A DNA stretch of 5,441 bases from an uncultured Hyphomicrobiales bacterium. Lineage in GTDB: Bacteria > Pseudomonadota > Alphaproteobacteria > Rhizobiales > Beijerinckiaceae. The translations under genes were made by a program, and so were the position numbers. The stretch covers positions 1 through 5,441 of the forward strand of contig CAIWVR010000010.1 in NCBI GenBank assembly GCA_903916165.1, written 5' to 3'. The first letter of the stretch is position 1. The number at the start of each line of letters is the position of its first letter. Of the stretch, positions 1-4,753 are shown piece by piece. The notes below the pieces were generated by a model. That model was given only the letters and a program-made list of their open reading frames with translations. It had not been told where the DNA came from and made no database searches.

Positions 1-333
1 CGGCTGGCGATGTCGCCTGACGATGCAGAGGCCCTCGTGCAGCATTATCTCGGCTATACGAGCGAGTTGCGTGGCGAGGGCACCAAACGGGTGCCGCCCT
101 ATCTTTTCGTCATCTCGAAGGACAGCCGCGACCATTCTCCCGAGGTCTATGAGGAGGTTATCCTGCCGATGTTTTCCGCCATGAATCCGTCGCCGCGCAC
201 AGCGGTGACGCGTTTCATGGCTGGCGTCCATACGTATACCAAGCCGGAAGAAGGGCTTCCCGTCGGCATTGCGCCGGCGGCAGCGCAATATTATCACGAC
301 GCCATCACCGGTGGCTTCTTCGTTCAGGATTGA
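1..333 (+). CDS. 3' end of an unidentified gene, possibly a TAXI-type solute-binding protein
   Basis: The frame is open from the first base of the window to a TGA at 331-333, so this is the C-terminal 110 residues of a longer protein; the ATG at 10 is probably internal because the frame is open before it and no ribosome binding site is visible. The segment is soluble in character, with no membrane helix. A hydrophobic strand (YLFVISKDS) is followed by a helix (EVYEEVILPMF), and the end reads GLPVGIAPAAAQYYHDA. That order and the ending weakly resemble the C-terminus of TAXI-family TRAP transporter solute-binding proteins, which often end in a G-[LI]-P-x-P-x-H-P-G-A-x-x-Y-Y pattern, but the usual His-Pro-Gly is not kept. 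The product name is therefore tentative; that this is a real coding end is much better supported than what it encodes. No terminator is visible after the stop. Confidence 0.6.
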   Translation, partial: RLAMSPDDAEALVQHYLGYTSELRGEGTKRVPPYLFVISKDSRDHSPEVYEEVILPMFSAMNPSPRTAVTRFMAGVHTYTKPEEGLPVGIAPAAAQYYHDAITGGFFVQD

Positions 334-942
334 GATCGAACACAGGGAAGACACGCTCATGCACAAAGGCGTTCAATGGCCGACGCCCCGGCTGAAATGG
401 CCGGACGACAGGAAGATCTGCTGACCTTTTCGCACCGCCTGTGAGGCGTTCCGCAAAAGCGGCAGGTTCAGGCGCTGCGCGAAGAGTCCCGTCAACGTGT
501 CCTCGCTCTCGCAGGCCAATGACGGCGGCGCGCTTGTCTTGTCGCCCCTGTTCGGTCTTGACCCCCTATTGCGCAAGCTCGTCGCAAACGGTGGCTATCG
601 AGGCCCACATTTTCGCGCGGCTCGGGCAATGGTGTGACCAAAGCTTGTCAGCGAGAGTGTGAATCGCTCTGCTCAGATCACATGCACCGAAGTCCTCCCG
701 CGACGTCCGGTGGTCGAACGAACGTCTGCAGGGTTCAGGCGATGTCGCAGGCTAGACAAAGGCCTTGAAAACCGGACCCGAAATGCATTCGCGTTCGTTC
801 GTCTCGCCTCAAACCGAATGAGGCTGCGAAAGCCCTGTCTTGGAGCGTGAATTTTCCAAACAAAACTCTGGCGGAGGCTCAATCACCCAGCAGGTTTACA
901 CCTCACGCATGCGATCTGTCTCACGCCAGTCATGACCCCGCT
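334..942. other. Gene-poor stretch, no convincing gene
   Basis: About 600 bases without a gene I can support. Several frames are open for 60-75 codons on both strands, but none has a ribosome binding site, a recognisable motif or a consistent coding bias. The most coding-like piece is a plus-strand frame starting at an ATG at 359 and running to a TGA at 635-637. It is broken by one in-frame TGA at 422-424, which directly follows a Cys codon, and may be a decayed small gene. There are also small inverted repeats at 715-724/792-801 and 806-811/819-824. No tRNA, transposase or terminal repeat was seen. Confidence 0.5.
715..801. repeat. Separated 10-bp inverted repeat
   Basis: CGAACGAACG at 715-724 is the exact reverse complement of CGTTCGTTCG at 792-801, with 67 bases between them. 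Both copies are followed by TCT on the plus strand. The arms are themselves tandem tetramers, so a chance origin is quite possible. No gene overlaps the pair and no function is claimed. Confidence 0.3.
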
Positions 943-987
943 GTTGCGGCGCACCTTTTATAAGAAGCCTTATAAAAGGTGCGCAAC
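943..987 (-). terminator. Strong hairpin after the minus-strand small membrane protein gene
   Basis: The arms 949-964 and 969-984 are perfect 16-bp reverse complements around a 4-base loop (965-968). Three more pairs (943-945 with 985-987) extend the stem across a 3-base bulge. On the minus strand the hairpin begins 2 bases after the TAG stop at 990-992, the position expected of a transcription terminator or 3'-end RNA stabiliser for that gene. No clear U tract follows the stem, so it is not a textbook intrinsic terminator. It could also be a protein-binding palindrome or a repetitive extragenic element. Confidence 0.5.
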
Positions 988-989
988 GA

Positions 990-1310
990 CTAGCCCGCGT
1001 GGCCACCCTTTTTGAGTTCGTTGCGGATCCAGACATAACATCCGAGACAGATAACAATCAACCCGACGCCGAGAATGGTCTGGTTGGTGGCAGCCGTCTC
1101 TGATGGCGACCATTTTGTTGCTACAAGCAACAGGACGCCGAGCAAGCCTCCCCCGAACAAGGGAAGCTTTTTTTCCGCCAAACTCGCCAACCGATCCTTG
1201 GCGTCGATCCCAGCCTGGTCCAAACCACCTGCGCGCTCAAGTTCATCTTTTCTCGCGAGATAGTCATCTCCAAGAATCGCCCTAAGGTCTGTGCTATCAA
1301 GAGCAGCCAT
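990..1310 (-). CDS. Small hypothetical protein with two predicted membrane helices
   Basis: From the ATG at 1310 the product has 106 residues and matches no family I recognise. Residues 1-48 are hydrophilic and charged, probably helical (DDYLARKDELERAGG, then DAKDRLASLAEKK). They precede two hydrophobic segments at about 50-66 (LFGGGLLGVLLLVATKW) and 79-95 (TILGVGLIVICLGCYVWI). The end is basic (RNELKKGGHAG), so both ends probably face the cytoplasm. This start is chosen because GAAGGAA lies at 1317-1323, 6 bases upstream of the ATG; an ATG at 1316 would be too close. The frame stays open upstream to a TTG at 1541, giving 183 residues, but much of that extension is AT-rich and contains a small palindrome, more like a leader than coding DNA. 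The hairpin at 943-987 directly follows the stop. The gene stands alone on its strand. Holin-like or toxin-type roles are possible for such a layout but nothing specific supports them. Confidence 0.55.
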   Translation of the reverse strand: MAALDSTDLRAILGDDYLARKDELERAGGLDQAGIDAKDRLASLAEKKLPLFGGGLLGVLLLVATKWSPSETAATNQTILGVGLIVICLGCYVWIRNELKKGGHAG

Positions 1311-1359
1311 AAACATTTCCTTCGTGGAGGCTAGGTCGGATAAAGTTCGGATGTTACTT

Positions 1360-1374
1360 CTGTCCGGTAGACAG
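1360..1374. promoter_or_regulatory. Small inverted repeat upstream of the minus-strand gene
   Basis: CTGTC at 1360-1364 and GACAG at 1370-1374 form an inverted repeat with a 5-base centre. TTA (1354-1356) and TAA (1375-1377) can extend it across a 3-base bulge. It lies 50 bases upstream of the preferred ATG at 1310, where an operator or leader hairpin would sit if transcription starts nearby. If translation actually begins at 1541 it would be inside the gene and this reading would fall. Confidence 0.2.
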
Positions 1375-1878
1375 TAATTTGAGTAGTTCAACACGCCTGA
1401 GATTGAAAGTAAATGTAAAATCTTCGCATGGCAATCAAGCTTGCGTGAAGTGGCCAAAATACCATCGGCGCCGGCAAGCATCGTGATGGCCGTGAACCTG
1501 CCCCTGTTGAACGTCTCCACCAACCGGATTTGATCCGGCAATGGCGCCTCTATCCCCGGAAAGCTTCATTTTCTCCAAATCCATCGGCCTCATATCGCCA
1601 GTGTCGCGTGCAGCAACTCGACGTGCAGGGAGCCCAGCAGCGTTTCAGAAACTGCGATCTTCCCGCAATGACTCGTTCTGATCCTTGCGTTTTTTATGCT
1701 GAATCTCACCCAATGGCACCGGACGCCCTCGCTCGCCCATCGAAAAGCCAACGACCGGGCGACCGCGGGCCATTGGCTTGCAGTCGACCAGACTGGCAGT
1801 CCCCGCAAGAATTTTGATCTCCAACTCGCGATCGGGTTCGGCTGAATGTCAAAAATGCCCCTTGAAATTGGCAATCCC

Positions 1879-2073
1879 CTACTCGCTCCGCAGGGCACTC
1901 AAGTCCGCGTTCGCATGAAAGCCCGCACCATGGTTGCGCGCCGCCTTGACCGCTCTGTCGTGGCCCCGGAATGAGGCCGCGACCAGGCAGATTTCAGTCT
2001 GGTTCGGGCTGTTCAGATTCCGCAAGCCAGCCCTGTCGACCTCTGCTAATCTTAACAAACAAAAAGAGCCGTT
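1879..2073 (-). pseudogene. Start-less coding-like frame, possible gene remnant
   Basis: On the minus strand a frame is open from just after a TGA at 2074-2076 to a TAG at 1879-1881. It has no ATG with a ribosome binding site, yet its last 45 or so codons have GC-rich third positions and a protein-like composition (for example TEICLVAASFRGHDRAVKAA, then a short tail ending LSALRSE). This could be the 3' end of a gene whose 5' part was lost, perhaps when the DNA carrying sorAB arrived. I do not recognise the family, and chance is a fair alternative in GC-rich DNA. Confidence 0.2.
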
Positions 2074-2081
2074 TCAGCTGC

Positions 2082-2086
2082 GGAGG
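2082..2086 (+). promoter_or_regulatory. Ribosome binding site of sorA
   Basis: GGAGG lies 8 bases upstream of the ATG at 2095. This fixes the sorA start and yields a complete twin-arginine signal peptide. Confidence 0.75.
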
Positions 2087-2094
2087 ATGATGAT

Positions 2095-3303
2095 ATGGGC
2101 AAGGATCTGAGCTTTGGCAGGCGCGAATTTCTTGGCGCCGGATTGACGGCAGTGGCGGCAGCGAGTGTCGGCAGTTCCAGCGAAGTCCTCGCGCAACAAC
2201 CCGCCAAGCCGCTTCCAGCATATGTTGGCTGGAAAGACCCGAATGCCTTGATTATACATTCTGATCAAACGCTTGAAATGAAACGTGATCTCTTCGGCTC
2301 TAGCCTGATCACGCCGGAAGATCGCCTCTTCGTGCGCAACAATGTGAAAGCACCACCGGATTCGATCGTCGCCGACCGCGATGGGTGGCGCGTGGAGTTC
2401 GCAGGCGTAAAGGAGCCAAAGACCCTCACTTTAGGTGATTTGAAGCGCATGGGTGTGGTCACCTTGGCCACCGTGCTGCAATGCTCGGGCAATGGCCGTA
2501 AATATTTCATGGACAAGCTGAGCGGCGATCAGAAGATGAGCGGGACGCCTTGGACCGTAGGTGCCTCAGGCTGTGTGATTTGGAGTGGCGTTCCCTTAAA
2601 GACGGTGATTGCTGCGCTGGGCGGTCAGGTAACAGGCGTGAAATACATCACTGGCACAGGCGGGGAAGAGATTCCTGCGGGCCTGAATCCGAAGGATCTC
2701 ATCGTCGAGCGTTCGGTGCCCCTCAAGAATCTGGATCATGTTATTCTGGCGTGGGAAATGAACGGCAAGCCGCTTTCGGTGGCTCATGGCGGGCCGCTGC
2801 GCATGATCGTGCCCGGCTATTCCGGCGTCAATAATGTTAAATATGTCAAGACTGTTGCGCTGACTGTCGCCCAGACGGACGCGCGCATTCAGAGCACCAA
2901 TTACCGCTATCATTCCATGACGGAGAAGCCCTCACCCGATCATCCGGCCGTCTGGGAGCAACCCGTCAAATCCTGGATCACCTCGCCCCTGACTGATAAA
3001 AAGGCCGGGCAGGTTCAGGTGACAGGACTTGCGCTTGGCGGCATGAATGAATTGGCAAGGGTGGATGTGTCGCTCGACGGTGGCAAGACCTGGAAGGAGG
3101 CCAAATTCGTGGGGCCAGATCTTGGCCGTTTTGCCTGGCGGCTCTTTGTCCTGCCTGCAGTCATGCCGCCTGGCGAATATACATTGGTGAGCCGCGCCCG
3201 TGATGCCAAAGGCAATGTGCAACCTGAGGATTCGCCCCTCAACGGCTCAGGTTATGGCTATAATGGTTGGCGTGGGCCGGCCGTGAAGATCATGGTTGCC
3301 TGA
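2095..3303 (+). CDS. sorA: SorA-type sulfite dehydrogenase (cytochrome), molybdopterin subunit
   Basis: This 402-residue protein belongs to the sulfite oxidase family and is expected to oxidise sulfite to sulfate in the periplasm, passing electrons to the cytochrome SorB. Residues 1-33 are a Tat signal (FGRREFLGAG with Arg9-Arg10, then an Ala-rich stretch ending VLA before Gln34), fitting export of the folded, cofactor-loaded enzyme. The molybdopterin domain follows, roughly 70-260: CSGNGR at 130-135 supplies the molybdenum ligand Cys130 and a conserved Arg135, and Arg81 in FVRNN is the substrate-pocket Arg. Their spacings (81, 130, 135) match Arg55, Cys104 and Arg109 of the Starkeya novella enzyme. 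Tyr270 is the likely active-site Tyr. The C-terminal dimerisation domain (about 285-402) carries the typical VDVSLDGGKTW. There is no cytochrome b5 domain, as expected for the SorAB type. One oddity is Asn83 where the family motif R-x-H has His. SoxC or an uncharacterised sulfite-oxidase paralogue is less likely given the adjoining sorB. Confidence 0.9.
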   Translation: MGKDLSFGRREFLGAGLTAVAAASVGSSSEVLAQQPAKPLPAYVGWKDPNALIIHSDQTLEMKRDLFGSSLITPEDRLFVRNNVKAPPDSIVADRDGWRVEFAGVKEPKTLTLGDLKRMGVVTLATVLQCSGNGRKYFMDKLSGDQKMSGTPWTVGASGCVIWSGVPLKTVIAALGGQVTGVKYITGTGGEEIPAGLNPKDLIVERSVPLKNLDHVILAWEMNGKPLSVAHGGPLRMIVPGYSGVNNVKYVKTVALTVAQTDARIQSTNYRYHSMTEKPSPDHPAVWEQPVKSWITSPLTDKKAGQVQVTGLALGGMNELARVDVSLDGGKTWKEAKFVGPDLGRFAWRLFVLPAVMPPGEYTLVSRARDAKGNVQPEDSPLNGSGYGYNGWRGPAVKIMVA

Positions 3304-3324
3304 GCGATGAAGGGTCGGGACAAT

Positions 3325-3651
3325 ATGATGCGTTTGTCTGGTCTGTTGATCCTGACGTTCGCCCTCACCGCACCCATCAACCAAGCGCGCTCCGATAATG
3401 CAGCTATGGCATTGGGCAAGAAGGTCTTTCTTGAGCTGGCAGTGCCCCAGTGTGCCCTCTGCCATACTTTGGCGGATGCCGGGTCAACCGGCCCCGTCGG
3501 GCCGGTTCTTGATGACCTGAAGCCAACCGCAGACCGGGTGCGCACAGCTGTCACCAAGGGTGTTGGACCCATGCCTGCCAACACAATCCTGACGCGCGAA
3601 CAGATAGATGCCGTGGCACTTTATATATCGACAGTAACTGGTGCCAGATAG
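3325..3651 (+). CDS. sorB: SorB-type c-type cytochrome subunit of sulfite dehydrogenase
   Basis: This small monohaem cytochrome c accepts electrons from SorA and hands them to the respiratory chain, probably through soluble cytochrome c. From the ATG at 3325 it has 108 residues. A Sec signal peptide (MMRLSGLLILTFALTAPINQARS) leads to a haem-attachment motif CALCH at residues 43-47, where the two Cys bind haem and the His is the proximal ligand. Met83 in GPMPANTILT is the likely sixth ligand, and a C-terminal helix (EQIDAVALYISTV) closes the fold, typical of class I cytochromes c. An in-frame ATG at 3307 would add six residues and lie 3 bases after the sorA stop. The 3325 start is preferred because AAGGG and CGGGA precede it while 3307 has no clear ribosome binding site. 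The short gap shows co-transcription with sorA. Confidence 0.85.
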   Translation: MMRLSGLLILTFALTAPINQARSDNAAMALGKKVFLELAVPQCALCHTLADAGSTGPVGPVLDDLKPTADRVRTAVTKGVGPMPANTILTREQIDAVALYISTVTGAR

Positions 3652-3671
3652 ATCGACGAGCGATGGCACCA
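3639..3671 (+). repeat. 8-bp inverted repeat spanning the sorB stop
   Basis: TGGTGCCA at 3639-3646 and TGGCACCA at 3664-3671 are perfect reverse complements with a 17-base loop that includes the sorB stop codon. A run of seven A, not T, follows about 10 bases later, so this is not an intrinsic terminator for sorAB. It could be a weak mRNA 3' hairpin or chance. Confidence 0.3.
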
Positions 3672-3708
3672 TTGAACCTAAAAAAATGGCGCGCGACGCT
3701 CAGGACAG

Positions 3709-3810
3709 ATGAATCTTGGAAGGACTGAAGTGGACCCTGTTGTCAGGACCAATTGTCAAGGTGTAGCGCGTCCTGCTCTGTCGCAGAACCATTTGTTTTC
3801 ATGGCTTTGA
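3709..3810 (+). other. Possible short leader frame before the phosphatase-like gene
   Basis: A 33-codon frame runs from an ATG at 3709 to a TGA at 3808-3810, just past the internal ATG at 3801 of the next gene. A GTG at 3730 in the same frame has AAGGA 5 bases upstream. If translated, it would end where the neighbouring protein could start, the layout of translational coupling. The peptide has no recognisable motif, so it may equally be a meaningless frame. Confidence 0.15.
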
Positions 3811-4232
3811 GTGCCTGTGTTGCGCAGGGCGCGACGCCTTTGCGGATCGCTTTTGTTGACAGGCGCAATGTGGGTCGCAGGCTAACCTCAGCGGCATTGG
3901 TGCAGAGATGGGCGTCAGATAACAAGGCAAATGCGGCTGTTAATCGCCGCGCCGTGAACCTGAGCCCAGAGAATATTGTGCCCGGGCTGGAGTTCACTCA
4001 TTTGCTGGCCGCCGAGGGCCTGAACGTCAACCCCCACAGAGCCGCCCGTTTCGATCAAGGTGTCGTGACGTTTCCGGATTTTATCCTTGTCATGTCGGGA
4101 GCACATCGGGACCATCTTCTGCCTGAAGCCCCGGAAGCCAAGGCGAAGGTCTTTCTTATGGCGGAATATGCCACAGGCGGTGGCACCGAAAAAATCGCCT
4201 TTATGACCAGGTCAGTCGGGCGCTTGGAGTGA
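3753..4232 (+). CDS. Low-molecular-weight phosphatase-fold protein lacking the catalytic Cys
   Basis: This 159-residue protein resembles low-molecular-weight protein tyrosine phosphatases and ArsC-type arsenate reductases: a first strand and P-loop (PLRIAFVDRRNVGRR), a central part with NPHRAARF, a strand plus helix (FILVMSGAHRDHLL, residues 110-123) and the late motif VFLMAEYATG. The P-loop pattern C-x5-R-[ST] reads D-x5-R-R, with Asp36 at the nucleophile position and Arg42 kept. The usual acid Asp-Pro near the C-terminus is missing, so phosphatase activity is not expected. My recollection is that related alphaproteobacterial proteins also carry Asp there, suggesting a dedicated non-enzymatic or altered subfamily. 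The start is uncertain: TTG at 3753 has AGGA 4 bases upstream, while the ATG at 3801 has no clear ribosome binding site. With the TTG start a short hydrophobic stretch ends in the lipobox-like LSAC (19-22), hinting at export. The protein seems about 20 residues short, and a matching tail exists in the -1 frame to 4252. It follows sorB by about 100 bases. Confidence 0.7.
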   Translation: MSRCSASCSVAEPFVFMALSACVAQGATPLRIAFVDRRNVGRRLTSAALVQRWASDNKANAAVNRRAVNLSPENIVPGLEFTHLLAAEGLNVNPHRAARFDQGVVTFPDFILVMSGAHRDHLLPEAPEAKAKVFLMAEYATGGGTEKIAFMTRSVGRLE

Positions 4233-4281
4233 CCTTCTTCCAATTGTCATGATGATCGTTCAGGCCAGCCCTCAACGAGGC

Positions 4282-4293
4282 GCCAGATCTGGC
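4282..4293. promoter_or_regulatory. 12-bp perfect palindrome upstream of the acetyltransferase gene
   Basis: GCCAGATCTGGC reads the same on both strands and ends 22 bases before the start codon at 4316, in the 63-base gap after the phosphatase-like gene's frame -1 tail. The location suits an operator for a dimeric repressor or a leader structure. No promoter elements can be assigned around it with confidence. Confidence 0.3.
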
Positions 4294-4304
4294 ATCGGCT
4301 CTTC

Positions 4305-4310
4305 AGGAGG
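4305..4310 (+). promoter_or_regulatory. Ribosome binding site of the acetyltransferase gene
   Basis: AGGAGG lies 5 bases before the ATG at 4316. It also precedes an out-of-frame ATG at 4312 by one base, too close to be used, so 4316 is the start. Confidence 0.75.
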
Positions 4311-4315
4311 CATGC

Positions 4316-4753
4316 ATGAACCTGCGTGACATCACGTTCGACGATCTTCCAGATGTCCTCCGTCTCTATGCACAGCCGGATTTCGACAATGGCGAGGTGC
4401 TCGACGACGCGCAGGCACGGGCGCTTTACGCACGATTTCTGACCTATCCCGATTACAAGATCTATGTGGCAGAGGAGGGCGGCAGGATCGTCGGTTCCTT
4501 CGCCCTGCTCGTCATGCTCAATCTCGGCCATTGCGGCGCGCCGTCAGCCATTGTCGAGGATGTCGTCGTCGATCCGCAGATGCAGGGCAGGGGCGTCGGT
4601 GCCGCGATGATGAGGGCGGCCATGGATCTTGCCCGCGACAAGGGCTGTTACAAGCTGGTCCTGTCGTCGAATGCCAAGCGTGTGCGCGCGCATGCTTTCT
4701 ACGAGCGGCTTGGCTTCACGCGCCACGGCATCAGCTTTTCGGTCATTCTCTGA
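4316..4753 (+). CDS. GNAT-family N-acetyltransferase, PhnO-like
   Basis: This 145-residue, single-domain protein transfers an acetyl group from acetyl-CoA to an amine. The GNAT landmarks are in order: an N-terminal strand and helix (LRDITFDDLPDVLRLY), the strand YVAEEGGRIVGSFALLV (50-66), motif A with VEDVVVDPQMQGRGVGAAMM (80-99), whose Q-x-x-G-x-G (90-95) binds the CoA pyrophosphate, and motif B (KLVLSSNAKRVRAHAFYERLGF, 113-134). Length and the end (LSSNAKR..AH.FYERLGF) resemble PhnO, which N-acetylates aminoalkylphosphonates, and phnM is the next gene. That makes a role in phosphonate use plausible, but GNAT enzymes share this pattern widely and the true substrate cannot be read from the sequence. 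The gene is convergent with phnM, not in its operon, and the stops abut. The strong ribosome binding site at 4305-4310 fixes the start. Confidence 0.85.
   Translation: MNLRDITFDDLPDVLRLYAQPDFDNGEVLDDAQARALYARFLTYPDYKIYVAEEGGRIVGSFALLVMLNLGHCGAPSAIVEDVVVDPQMQGRGVGAAMMRAAMDLARDKGCYKLVLSSNAKRVRAHAFYERLGFTRHGISFSVIL

Larger units (their letters stand above)
1311..2081. other. Gene-poor stretch between the small membrane protein gene and sorA
   Basis: The left part, 1311-1541, is an upstream continuation of the minus-strand frame and probably contains that gene's leader and promoter; it includes the inverted repeat CTGTC/GACAG at 1360-1374. A CCGGAT/ATCCGG inverted repeat with a 3-base spacer lies near 1524-1538. 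Between about 1540 and 1880 I see no gene: the frames of 95-102 codons there have no ribosome binding site and no recognisable motif. The segment 1879-2073 has a start-less coding-like frame on the minus strand. The last bases before sorA are AT-richer (around 2046-2066) and must carry its promoter unless transcription enters from further upstream, but no clear -35/-10 pair stands out. Confidence 0.5.

Noticed and set aside
422..424. In-frame TGA after Cys as a selenocysteine codon
   Set aside because: No selenocysteine insertion hairpin is obvious downstream and the surrounding frame matches no selenoprotein I know; a decayed gene is simpler.
673..882. Minus-strand frame of 69 codons and the overlapping plus-strand frame 659-850
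   Set aside because: Both are Arg-rich frames overlapping the same DNA with no start signal or motif; neither can be preferred.
334..989. tRNA or attachment site at the edge of a genomic island
   Set aside because: No cloverleaf, T-loop consensus or flanking direct repeat could be found.
1590..1898. Minus-strand open frame of 102 codons in the spacer before sorA
   Set aside because: No ribosome binding site, no recognisable motif, composition rich in Arg, Ser and Trp as expected from chance frames in GC-rich DNA.
2046..2081. Sigma-70 type promoter directly ahead of sorA
   Set aside because: The AT-richer stretch has no -35/-10 pair of good match and spacing; I could not assign one honestly.
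2596..2913. Minus-strand open frames of 83-105 codons opposite sorA
   Set aside because: They are antisense shadows of a strongly supported gene and carry no motif or start signal.
3639..3690. Intrinsic terminator after sorB
   Set aside because: The 8-bp stem has a 17-base loop and is followed by A residues, not a T run; kept only as an inverted repeat.
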